From contig JAHHIF010000044.1 in NCBI GenBank assembly GCA_019358875.1, positions 1-60,406 on the forward strand: DNA of 60,406 nt. Direction: 5' to 3'. This stretch comes from Symplocastrum torsivum CPER-KK1. GTDB lineage: Bacteria; Cyanobacteriota; Cyanobacteriia; Cyanobacteriales; Coleofasciculaceae. The first letter of the stretch is position 1. Each line of letters opens with the position of its first letter. Below are positions 54,042 through 60,406 of this stretch, piece after piece. The notes under the pieces were generated by a model that did no database searches, had not been told where the DNA came from, and saw only the letters and a list, made by a program, of their open reading frames with translations. The position numbers and the translations under genes were made by a program.

Positions 54042-54096
54042 GGCTTTCTGCTACATGCAGCGAGAATAAAAAGCAAATTCTGAAAGAGAAGCCCTA

Positions 54097-55470
54097 ATGA
54101 AACTGCCTGATGGTCCGACAACTCCACGCTATCTACGAATACTACGGACGCTCCAGTGGATTTTTCAGCCCTTGGACGTACTAGAGGAACGTGCCCAGCG
54201 TTATGGTGACACCTTCGCCTTGGGGAAAAACACATCAACCCCACTCGTATATGTGAGTAACCCGGAGGCGATTCGGCAAATCTTGACGGCTGACCCAGAA
54301 ATGTTTGAGAGTGGTCGTGCAAACAAACCTCTCCAGTTTTTGCTGGGAGAAAACTCACTGATCTTACTCGACGGCAAGAAGCATCAGCGCCAGCGACGGC
54401 TATTGATGCCCCCTTTTCATGGGGAACGGATGCGAGCCTATGGCAAGCTGATCTGTGACATTACGGAACAAGTAATGAGTCAGTGGAAGATTGGCGAAGC
54501 TTTCTACGTTCGCTCGGCGATGCAAGAGATTTCTCTACGAGTAATCCTGAGTGCTGTTTTTGGACTGGACAAGGGACAGCGTTTCGACCAACTCAGGCAA
54601 CTCCTCTCTTCACTGTTGGATGTGATTGGCTCTCCCTTGACCTCCAGCTTCCTGTTTTTTCCTTCACTCCAGAAGGATTTAGGCTCTTGGAGTCCTTGGG
54701 GACGGTTTCTTCGCCAAAAGCAGCAAATTAACCAACTCCTCTATGACGAAATTCAGCAACGTCGAGAGCAAGCCGATCCTTGTGGTGATGATATCCTCAG
54801 CTTGCTATTGTCTGCTCGTGACGAAGCGGGTCAGCCGATGACGGATGAGGAGTTACGGGATGAACTGCTGACACTGCTATTTGCAGGTCATGAGACTACG
54901 GCTTCCGCCTTATCATGGGCTTTGTACTGGACTGACCATCTACCAGCAGTGCGCGATCGCCTTTTGAGCGAACTCGATACCCTCTCTCCTGACACCGACC
55001 CAACTACCATTGCCCGACTTCCCTATCTCAGCGCCGTTTGTCAAGAGACACTGCGTATCTACCCAATCGCAATCAATCCCTTCCCTCGAACCTTGAAAGC
55101 ACCGATGGAGATAATGGGGTACCAGTTCGAGCCTGGAACAAACCTGCTAATCTCTATTTATTTGACCCATCATCGAGAGGATATATACCCGGAACCTAAG
55201 CGGTTTAAACCTGAGCGCTTCCTAGAAAGGCAATTTTCACCCTACGAGTATCTACCTTTTGGTGGCGGAAATCGTCTCTGTATCGGGATGGCTTTTGCCC
55301 AGTATGAAATGAAGTTGGTACTAGCCACCATTCTGTCTCGGTACAACCTAATGCTGGCAGATAGCCGTCCCATCAAGCCTGCCCGCCGTGGGTTCACTAT
55401 TGCCCCTCCTGGTAATATGCGAATGGTCGTCAACCAGCGTCAGCGCAAAAATACCCTTGTTTCGCTCTGA
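54097..55470 (+). CDS. Cytochrome P450 (CYP110-like)
   Basis: A heme monooxygenase of 457 residues. The I-helix oxygen-binding motif AGHETT is at 263-268, the K-helix ETLR at 317-320, and the heme loop PFGGGNRLCIG at 387-397 with the thiolate Cys395. There is no N-terminal membrane anchor, as usual for soluble bacterial P450s. The overall sequence pattern fits the CYP110 group, widespread in filamentous cyanobacteria and able to hydroxylate fatty acids or terpenoids; the substrate is unknown. A heptamer repeat lies upstream, and the gene converges on the deaminase gene. Confidence 0.93.
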   Translation: MKLPDGPTTPRYLRILRTLQWIFQPLDVLEERAQRYGDTFALGKNTSTPLVYVSNPEAIRQILTADPEMFESGRANKPLQFLLGENSLILLDGKKHQRQRRLLMPPFHGERMRAYGKLICDITEQVMSQWKIGEAFYVRSAMQEISLRVILSAVFGLDKGQRFDQLRQLLSSLLDVIGSPLTSSFLFFPSLQKDLGSWSPWGRFLRQKQQINQLLYDEIQQRREQADPCGDDILSLLLSARDEAGQPMTDEELRDELLTLLFAGHETTASALSWALYWTDHLPAVRDRLLSELDTLSPDTDPTTIARLPYLSAVCQETLRIYPIAINPFPRTLKAPMEIMGYQFEPGTNLLISIYLTHHREDIYPEPKRFKPERFLERQFSPYEYLPFGGGNRLCIGMAFAQYEMKLVLATILSRYNLMLADSRPIKPARRGFTIAPPGNMRMVVNQRQRKNTLVSL

Positions 55471-55518
55471 GAAAGGAGCAATTCATAGAATTTATAACCT
55501 AAAACATAGGGAGGCTAT

Positions 55519-55950
55519 TTATTTTCCTATATCTTCATTCCATAGCGTTGGATTGTTCTGGATAAAATCGCTCATCAGTTGCTTACATTCATCTAGGTTT
55601 AAATCAATAACTTCAACGCCGTGGGATTCCATAAATTCCTTTGCCCCAGAGAAGGTTTCTGATTCACCAGCAATTACTTTTTTGATGCCAAATTGAACAA
55701 CAGCACCCGCACAGAGATAGCAGGGCATCAAGGTAGAATAAAGCGTTGTCCCTTTGTAATTGCCGATTCTGCCAGCGTTGCGTAGGCAGTCAATCTCAGC
55801 ATGAGTAACAGGGTCATTATCTTGGACACGCTTGTTGTGTCCTCTACCAACAATCTGTCCATCTTTGATAATGACTGAACCAATGGGAACCCCGCCTTCA
55901 CTGAGTCCTTGTTTGGCTTCAGCGATCGCAGCTTCCATGAAATCATCCAT
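55519..55950 (-). CDS. Cytosine-deaminase-like nucleoside deaminase (yeast FCY1 type)
   Basis: A zinc-dependent deaminase of 143 residues. Zinc ligands and catalytic residue are in THAEIDCL (His and catalytic Glu) and PCYLC (two Cys). The sequence keeps features of yeast-type cytosine deaminase: EGGVPIGSVIIKDG, GRGHNKRVQ, TTLYSTLMPC and the C-terminal WNEDIG. It probably deaminates cytosine or a related base in salvage, but the family is broad and guanine or blasticidin-like substrates cannot be excluded. Similar proteins are rarer in bacteria than CodA. No nucleobase transporter is adjacent. Confidence 0.85.
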   Translation of the reverse strand: MDDFMEAAIAEAKQGLSEGGVPIGSVIIKDGQIVGRGHNKRVQDNDPVTHAEIDCLRNAGRIGNYKGTTLYSTLMPCYLCAGAVVQFGIKKVIAGESETFSGAKEFMESHGVEVIDLNLDECKQLMSDFIQNNPTLWNEDIGK

Positions 55951-56119
55951 AACACCTTCTCCTCAACACATCAGTTTTACAATACCCCTCAATGAAGCAC
56001 TTTTTACTCCCGCAAGGTTTGGGGGAGCGATCGCACCGTAGGAAGCGTTGAATTTGGGCAAGATTCCCCTGTCGCTGTTGGGATTGCGCTTGGAGTGCAA
56101 GCCTCGTCCTGTTTGATAT

Positions 56120-56148
56120 TTTTGTAAGGTGCGATCGCTCTTTATCCC
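56120..56148. repeat. Partial copy of the 72-73 bp TA-island repeat
   Basis: TTTTGTAAGGTGCGATCGCTCTTT matches the right part of the repeat found at 56943-57070 and elsewhere. It precedes the first toxin-antitoxin module. Confidence 0.6.
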
Positions 56149-56229
56149 TGGTGGGGTAATACAGTGATGGGGTAGATGGCTGGATGGGGTTCGATAGAAT
56201 AGTAAGTAGCCGCAATTCCATTGTCTGCA

Positions 56230-56571
56230 ATGACCCTGAAAGAATTAGAGCCTCAATTACTGGCACTGTCTGACGACGAAAAAGCTCAAGTTGTTCAACT
56301 CCTATGCCAAGGCAAAATCATCCAGGGGCGCGGTATTCAAAAAACACCGAGTGTTTGCGGTGGAAGTGCCTGTATTGCGGGAACTCGCATCACCGTTTGG
56401 GGACTTGTAGAAGCTCGTCGCATTGGTTACAGCGAAGCTGACTTACTTAAAAGTTATCCATCACTATCTGCTACTGATATTGCTAACGCCTGGGCATATG
56501 CTGAAGCTTTCCCCGGCGAAATTGAAACAGAAATTCGGGAAAACGATGAAGTGATGCATGAGGATTTGTAG
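56230..56571 (+). CDS. DUF433 antitoxin of TA module 1
   Basis: The C-terminal half is a DUF433 winged-helix domain: PSVCGGSACIAGTRITVWGLVEARRIGYSEADLLKSYPSLS with the usual CGG-x-ACI-x-GTRI signature, followed by helices and an acidic tail. The N-terminal 35 residues form an additional helix (LKELEPQLLALSDDEKAQVV). DUF433 proteins act as antitoxins to PIN-like DUF5615 toxins. The toxin gene starts 3 bases after this stop. The ATG at 56230 is preferred over a TTG 9 bases earlier. Confidence 0.85.
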   Translation: MTLKELEPQLLALSDDEKAQVVQLLCQGKIIQGRGIQKTPSVCGGSACIAGTRITVWGLVEARRIGYSEADLLKSYPSLSATDIANAWAYAEAFPGEIETEIRENDEVMHEDL

Positions 56572-56574
56572 CTC

Positions 56575-56922
56575 GTGGCGCGTCTCTATGCCGATGAGCA
56601 ATACCCATATCCTGTTGTAGAATTCCTAAGAGCTTTGGGGCATGATGTTTTAACTGTTCAAGAAGCAGGCAGAGCAAATCAGGGAATTCCTGACCTGGAT
56701 GTATTAGCTTTCGCAACTAGTGAGAACCGTGCTGTCCTTACCCAAAATCGTAAAGATTTCTTTCAGTTGCACCGTATACAGCCAGATCATGCTGGCATTA
56801 TCGCTTGCACGAATGATCGCAATTGGGAAGCGTTAGCTAACCGAATCCAAACTGCAATTACAGCAGAGGAACCTTTGCAAGGCAAGTTGATTCGTGTTGT
56901 GCGTCCTGCTATGTCACCATAG
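56575..56922 (+). CDS. DUF5615 PIN-like toxin of TA module 1
   Basis: This is a PIN-like (Mut7-C type) RNase toxin of 115 residues. The conserved acidic positions appear in MARLYADEQYP (Asp7/Glu8), the central IPDLDVLAFAT and the AVLTQNRKDFFQLH segment. It starts with GTG at 56575, 3 bases after the antitoxin stop, and the pair is clearly co-transcribed. Function as a growth-inhibiting RNase is inferred from family. Confidence 0.83.
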   Translation: MARLYADEQYPYPVVEFLRALGHDVLTVQEAGRANQGIPDLDVLAFATSENRAVLTQNRKDFFQLHRIQPDHAGIIACTNDRNWEALANRIQTAITAEEPLQGKLIRVVRPAMSP

Positions 56923-56942
56923 AATCAAGCAAGGTATAACCA

Positions 56943-57070
56943 TGCGATCGCTACCCGTACAAGCATCTCTCATTCATTTAATTGTAGGAGGTGCGATCGC
57001 TTTTTCTTGTGATGGTGCGATCACATCCGTACAAGCATCTATCAAAAAGTAATTGTAGGAGGTACGCTCC
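56943..57070. repeat. 72-73 bp repeat, tandem pair, between TA modules 1 and 2
   Basis: Two copies with GTACAAGCATCT at 56957 and 57029, 72 bases apart. Each unit contains GCGATCGC, GTACAAGCATCTCTCATTCA and ATTGTAGGAGGTGCGATCGC elements in that order (the second copy is degenerate: ATCAAAAAGTAATTGTAGGAGG). Confidence 0.8.
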
Positions 57071-57174
57071 CATTGGCATGGTGGAAATGGGTAAGATTGT
57101 AAGTGCAAAATGATGTTGGGTTTACTTGCGTCAACCCAACCTACAAGCTCGGCGATCACTCACTACTGAACACT

Positions 57175-57570
57175 TTACGGAATAAAAATCCGCATCGAAC
57201 CTCTATAGTCGTCAATATTAAGCACAATCTCAATCAAACGTTCAACGCACCGTTCACGATATTTAGAGTCATTCAGCAGTCGGTCGGCATTTCCAATCGT
57301 AATCACGGGCAAAGATATCGCTGTGTTTTCTTCACGCATGACTTGCTCTAATGAATTTTTTCCTTTCATGCTGCGATTGGCTGTGAGCAAAATCATCTGG
57401 TTTTCCTGAGCTAGTCGCCAAACTACCCTGTCATCACTATTGATTGGCAACTCTATCTCAGCAAATGTGACAAATTGAATCGAGACTGTATCAAGCCAAC
57501 CTTGACTAGCAATGGTACCAAACAAAACTAGAGCATATCCCTTGAGATTGTGATCGATCAAAAAAATCAT
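57175..57570 (-). CDS. PIN-like toxin of TA module 2
   Basis: A 131-residue protein beginning MIFLIDHNLKGYALVLFGTIAS, with the DDRVVWRLAQENQMILLTANR segment typical of DUF5615-like PIN proteins and a C terminus ending RIFIP. Its start ATG overlaps the antitoxin stop by four bases (ATGA), so translation is coupled. Database entries for relatives often carry an unrelated ACP S-malonyltransferase name, which the sequence does not support. Confidence 0.75.
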   Translation of the reverse strand: MIFLIDHNLKGYALVLFGTIASQGWLDTVSIQFVTFAEIELPINSDDRVVWRLAQENQMILLTANRSMKGKNSLEQVMREENTAISLPVITIGNADRLLNDSKYRERCVERLIEIVLNIDDYRGSMRIFIP

Positions 57571-57941
57571 GCTTTAGATTCACGCTTTGCCCTGGCTGCC
57601 TGAAGTTTTTTCCAAGCAGCTTCAGTTCCAGGCTTTGGAGGCTTTACTGCAATCCGGGCAATGAGATCGCGATTTTTCTGTTCATAGTACTGCTGAAGTT
57701 CTTCAGCTTCCTTTAGAACCATTTGATACTCAGCTTCAACATCGGCACGGTTTGCCCCGATGTAAGCTAGAGCAGCATTAATTTGTTCTTCTGTCAGATC
57801 GAACAAGCCTCGGATAAACTTAGGCGGGTACTGTTCTGTTACGTAGTCCATTACGTCATACAAAGTGATGCGCGTTCCTGCGATCGTTAGTCCTCGCTCT
57901 GTACGAATGATGGCAGCTTGTTCATCAGGAGCTAAAGTCAT
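57567..57941 (-). CDS. DUF433 antitoxin of TA module 2
   Basis: A DUF433-type winged helix is present: RGLTIAGTRITLYDVMDYVTEQYPPKFIRGLFDLTEEQINAALAYI. It continues with a long coiled helix rich in Glu, Lys and Tyr (EAEYQMVLKEAEELQQYYEQ) that probably wraps the toxin. The order antitoxin-toxin with four-base overlap matches a functional operon. The pair is on the minus strand, opposite to modules 1, 3 and 4. Confidence 0.83.
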   Translation of the reverse strand: MTLAPDEQAAIIRTERGLTIAGTRITLYDVMDYVTEQYPPKFIRGLFDLTEEQINAALAYIGANRADVEAEYQMVLKEAEELQQYYEQKNRDLIARIAVKPPKPGTEAAWKKLQAARAKRESKA

Positions 57942-57980
57942 AGCTGTAGCCTCTTAAAAACTAACTTCATACTACCCTAG

Positions 57981-58051
57981 GCGATCGCTGTTTCTTTTTA
58001 GGCGATCACACCTGTACAAGCATCTCTCAAAGGGGAATTGTAAGAGTGCGA
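57981..58051. repeat. 72-73 bp repeat between TA modules 2 and 3
   Basis: One degenerate copy: GCGATCGCTGTTTCTTTTTAG, then CCTGTACAAGCATCTCTCAA and GAATTGTAAGAGTGCGAT. Confidence 0.75.
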
Positions 58052-58131
58052 TAGTTCCACTAAGCATGAATAATAAGCGCCGACTTCTATTATGAAGACA
58101 GCAACTCTAACCCATTATCTACATCCTAATA

Positions 58132-58365
58132 ATGAACCAGTTATCTAACTTGTTAACTCGTATCACTCAAACTCCCGGTCAGTGTGGCGGTCGCCCTTGC
58201 ATTCGAGGGATGAGAATTCGAGTGAGTGATATTTTAGAGATGTTAGCTGAAAATGTCAATGTTAAAGAAATCTTGGAAGATTTTCCTGATCTAGAGCCTG
58301 AAGACATTCAAGCTTGCTTGCTATTTGCTGCACGGCGCACTGACTTTCCTCAGTTGACTGCATGA
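58132..58365 (+). CDS. DUF433 antitoxin of TA module 3
   Basis: A 77-residue DUF433 protein with the full signature TPGQCGGRPCIRGMRIRVSDILEML and the helix EDIQACLLFAARRT. It is the minimal antitoxin form. Its stop overlaps the start of the next gene by four bases. The partner toxin is broken, so this antitoxin may be orphaned. Confidence 0.87.
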   Translation: MNQLSNLLTRITQTPGQCGGRPCIRGMRIRVSDILEMLAENVNVKEILEDFPDLEPEDIQACLLFAARRTDFPQLTA

Positions 58366-58640
58366 ACATTTGGATTGACGCTCAGTTACCTCCAACATTG
58401 GCTAGCTTGCTGAACAATTCATTTGAAGTAAATGCGATGGCGCTGCGAGATTTTGGATTAATAGATGCCAAGGATATCGAGATCTTTGAGGCGGCGCAAG
58501 TTGCAAATAAGGAAATTGTAGGAAGTGCGATCACTTACCATAGAGCTAAGTTTACACCTATTAGGTTTAGGAAGAAAATACATGGTAACTCCCCTCCAGA
58601 TAGACCAAACTCTGCTTCAAGAAGCCCTTGCTTTGAGTAA
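58362..58640 (+). pseudogene. Truncated DUF5615 PIN-like toxin of TA module 3
   Basis: The first 51 codons encode a normal toxin start (MNIWIDAQLPPTLASLL, ALRDFGLIDAKDIEIFEAA). Homology then stops at about 58510, exactly where a piece of the TA-island repeat (GGAAATTGTAGGAAGTGCGATCAC) begins, and the following 40 codons are unrelated sequence read into the upstream part of the next antitoxin gene. The C-terminal half with the second acidic cluster is missing, so a working nuclease is unlikely. Confidence 0.75.
58512..58534. repeat. Repeat fragment inside the broken toxin
   Basis: AATTGTAGGAAGTGCGATCAC corresponds to the right end of the 72-73 bp repeat and marks the junction between TA modules 3 and 4. 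Confidence 0.75.
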
Positions 58641-58782
58641 CCATCCAACAGCTACTGCATTGATCGAAGCCGCTTTACGCGAGTACATCCAACGTCGCAA
58701 ACAACTGAAAGTATTGGAATTGTTCGGTACTATTGACTACGAGGAAGGGTATAACTACAAGCAACAGCGACAAATAATATGA
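58582..58782 (+). CDS. VapB-type antitoxin of TA module 4
   Basis: A 66-residue antitoxin starting MVTPLQIDQTLLQEALALS, with a helix IEAALREYIQRRKQLKVLELFG typical of VapB (ribbon-helix-helix, DUF2191-like). Start ATG 58582 follows AGGAAGA. An upstream extension to 58525 belongs to the broken toxin region. Its stop overlaps the vapC start by four bases. Confidence 0.82.
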   Translation: MVTPLQIDQTLLQEALALSNHPTATALIEAALREYIQRRKQLKVLELFGTIDYEEGYNYKQQRQII

Positions 58783-59177
58783 ATGTTGTTGTTGATACTT
58801 CTGTTTGGTCGCTGGCATTGCGGCGCAACACGCCAAATGATGCGCTCTCAATCGTTAATATACTGCGTGATTTGATTGCAGACGGACGAGTCGTTTTACT
58901 GGGAGTGATTCGTCAGGAAGTGCTTTCTGGCGTTCGCTATTCAGAACAGTTCATTCGATTGCGAGACTATCTTCGTGCTTTTCCTGACCTAGAATTAACA
59001 TCTGAAGACTATGAACTAGCGGCAGAGTTTTTCAACACCTGCCGCAGCAATGGTGTTCAGGGTTCTAATAGTGATTTTCTGCTATGTGCAGTCGCTCATC
59101 GTCGGGGCTACAGTATTTTCACCTCTGATAAAGATTTTGAGAATTTCCGATTGCATATTCCAGTTACATTGCTATGA
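58779..59177 (+). CDS. vapC: VapC PIN-domain toxin of TA module 4
   Basis: A PIN-domain RNase of 132 residues. The first acidic residue lies in MNVVVDTSVWSLAL (Asp6), a Glu appears in IRQEVLSGV, and the second acidic cluster is in SNSDFLLCAVAHRRG with FTSDKDFEN. It is coupled to vapB by ATGA. VapC toxins cleave tRNAs or rRNA; target unknown here. Confidence 0.88.
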   Translation: MNVVVDTSVWSLALRRNTPNDALSIVNILRDLIADGRVVLLGVIRQEVLSGVRYSEQFIRLRDYLRAFPDLELTSEDYELAAEFFNTCRSNGVQGSNSDFLLCAVAHRRGYSIFTSDKDFENFRLHIPVTLL

Positions 59178-59330
59178 GGTGCGATCGCTCTTTCTTTTGA
59201 TGGTGATATCGCATCCGTACAAGCATCTCTCATTCATGTAATTGTTGGAGGTACGATCGCTCTTTGTTTTGAGTCAAGCGATCGCCCCCGTACAAGCATC
59301 TCTCATTCATGTAATAGTAGGAGGTGCGAG
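59176..59330. repeat. 72-73 bp repeat, tandem pair, after TA module 4
   Basis: Two well-preserved copies, GTACAAGCATCTCTCATTCA starting at 59217 and 59290, 73 bases apart. The first begins inside the last codons of vapC: the GAGGTGCGATCGC stretch starts right at its stop. Confidence 0.8.
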
Positions 59331-59367
59331 AGCGTTCTAACCTACCAGCTCAAATAGGACTGCTATA

Positions 59368-59922
59368 CTACTTACTTGAAAGATTCACCAAAGTTTCCAT
59401 TGCAGCATAGGGACAAGCTAACTCCATATCATTACCCGACTGCAATCCCTTCAGCCAGAGACGAAAGAGAGTTTTATCAATTTCTACAGTTCCATCTTTG
59501 TTAAGGTGACCTATCCTATTACGCTCATCAGATAATGCAACTGTACACTTCGCAATATCGCCGTTAGAGCGGATTGCTAGAGAGTTAGCTTTTGAGGCAT
59601 AACACACATAATCATTCATCGAGTTGAGAGTAGAAGCTGTTTTTTGATATTTCAAGTGGCTTTGTAGAAATCTAATTGCATCTTCTCGCGCTTCTTGTGT
59701 TGTGAATATGCTAATCTTCTCATCCGAAGCTCCGCCTAATCGCTCAATTGGCTTAAAGAAAAAAGAAAAACGTGAGTCCTCAGCTAGCTCAGTGTTGATT
59801 TTCCAGGGTAAACGCATCTTAATATTATTGACAAAACTCCGATGTATAGAGTTATAAAAAAACGAATGCCGAACTATAACCAATATTCTCATACCAGAAA
59901 AATTGGATTTTACGAGCGCCAT
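59368..59922 (-). CDS. C-terminal part of a radical SAM/SPASM-type protein
   Basis: The 184 residues resemble the end of a radical SAM protein: SRFSFFFKPIERLGG near the middle and a SPASM-like segment CYASKANSLAIRSNGDIAKC, with RNRIGHLNKDGTV and a final CPY in place of a full C-x2-C. The radical SAM CxxxCxxC half is absent, and the second iron-sulfur ligand set is incomplete, so this is probably a truncated gene. Such proteins often modify peptides; no precursor peptide was seen here. Confidence 0.55.
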   Translation of the reverse strand: MALVKSNFSGMRILVIVRHSFFYNSIHRSFVNNIKMRLPWKINTELAEDSRFSFFFKPIERLGGASDEKISIFTTQEAREDAIRFLQSHLKYQKTASTLNSMNDYVCYASKANSLAIRSNGDIAKCTVALSDERNRIGHLNKDGTVEIDKTLFRLWLKGLQSGNDMELACPYAAMETLVNLSSK

Positions 59923-60120
59923 AATCAGGCTGGAGCAATAGCAGCTTGGCTAAATTGTCAGTGATTAAATCAACAAATAACTCTCACAGTTCAAAGGTTG
60001 AGTAGACGGCAGTAGGCAGGTCAACAAAGTGAAAGCTGTAGCTGGAACAAAGGACTCTCACTTGAAGCCAGCCTTTTCTCAAAACTATCATCCAAAATGT
60101 TTGGGAGCCACCCGAATTAA

Positions 60121-60312
60121 TCAAGCAAGAAGTACTTTAATGGCATACTGATTATCTAGTGCCGCCCGATAGCGTTTCTGGCGGATACTACTTTTGACGC
60201 TGGTTTCTCGCTGAAGCTGATTTAAAGCAATGCGTCGTAGCAAAGCAAAGTTTTGTGCACTGTGAGCCGTGCGGATACGACTAGTAGACTTCGGCGGAAG
60301 TCTACCTGCCAT
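60121..60312 (-). pseudogene. C-terminal ISAs1-like transposase fragment
   Basis: The fragment reads TSRIRTAHSAQNFALLRRIA and later KRYRAALDNQYAIKVLL, the C-terminal end of DDE transposases of the ISAs1 family. The first ten codons come from unrelated sequence at a junction with the IS630-like end, so the gene is broken. Confidence 0.7.
60284..60305. repeat. 9-bp inverted repeat at the transposase junction
   Basis: GTAGACTTC-GGCG-GAAGTCTAC is a perfect palindromic stem, possibly an end or hairpin target linked to the adjacent IS630-like element. Confidence 0.55.
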
Positions 60313-60406
60313 TATGCCGCCAAAGCCTTACCCTTGTAAGTCCACTTAAAGGGTTTTGCCATAGTACGATTGAAATAGTCAATAAATTCAAGAATACGGG
60401 TTTTGA
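60312..60406 (-). mobile_element. IS630-like transposase C terminus, runs off the window
   Basis: On the minus strand the frame reads ILEFIDYFNRTMAKPFKWTY then KGKALAA and stop at 60312, the standard end of IS630/Tc1-type transposases. The rest of the gene and element lies beyond the right edge. Confidence 0.75.

Overview
The window reads as the chromosome of a filamentous, probably nitrogen-fixing cyanobacterium. The evidence is the very frequent GCGATCGC palindrome (HIP1) in genes and spacers, a cyanophycin pair (cphB-cphA), sucrose synthase, an EbsA-like pilus protein, DUF1517 and DUF1822 families, and heptanucleotide tandem repeats typical of filamentous cyanobacteria. Species cannot be fixed from sequence alone.

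Layout. 0.2-6.2 kb (minus strand): an SGNH-hydrolase-like membrane-anchored protein and a polyamine ABC transporter in the order potB-potC-potD-potA. 6.5-7.8 kb: an HNH endonuclease-like gene with an apparent frameshift, and a gamma-glutamylcyclotransferase-like protein. 8-10.2 kb: an ABC exporter and a small tatA. 10.4-14.9 kb (minus): an exopolysaccharide/GDP-fucose group (glycosyltransferase, sugar-phosphate transferase, gmd, GDP-fucose synthase). 15-19 kb: a small lipoprotein, a coiled-coil protein, a galE remnant, a DUF218/YdcF-like protein and a secreted protein with three Cys-containing repeats. 19.1-23.3 kb: cphA and cphB with an unusually long, structured spacer. 23.9-28.2 kb: trmD and three DUF1517 paralogues. 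28.4-32.5 kb: sucrose synthase and an M32 carboxypeptidase. 33-37.4 kb: Hsp20, a membrane protein, mnmG and a GntR/FCD regulator. 37.6-44.8 kb: glpK, a Uma2 protein, a small secreted protein, a DUF1822 protein coupled to a possible sigma-70-like protein, and two tiny genes. 45-55.5 kb: a sensor kinase, acs, ebsA, a phosphotransacetylase-family protein, ribokinase and a P450. 55.5-60.4 kb: a cytosine-deaminase-like enzyme, then four consecutive toxin-antitoxin modules separated by copies of a 72-73 bp repeat, ending in a truncated SPASM protein and transposase fragments.

Main themes. First, carbon and nitrogen storage and turnover: cyanophycin synthesis and breakdown, sucrose cleavage, glycerol and acetate activation, polyamine uptake. 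Second, surface polysaccharide and pili. Third, a decaying accessory edge at 56-60 kb where one repeat family sits at every boundary of the toxin-antitoxin array and inside one broken toxin gene. Several gene remnants lie in spacers (Rieske, TPR, GalE, Uma2). Degenerate 7-bp tandem tracts mark many gene ends and even overlap the first codons of potB and potC. A pair of similar operator-like sequences lies upstream of the GntR gene and of the distant cyclotransferase-like gene.
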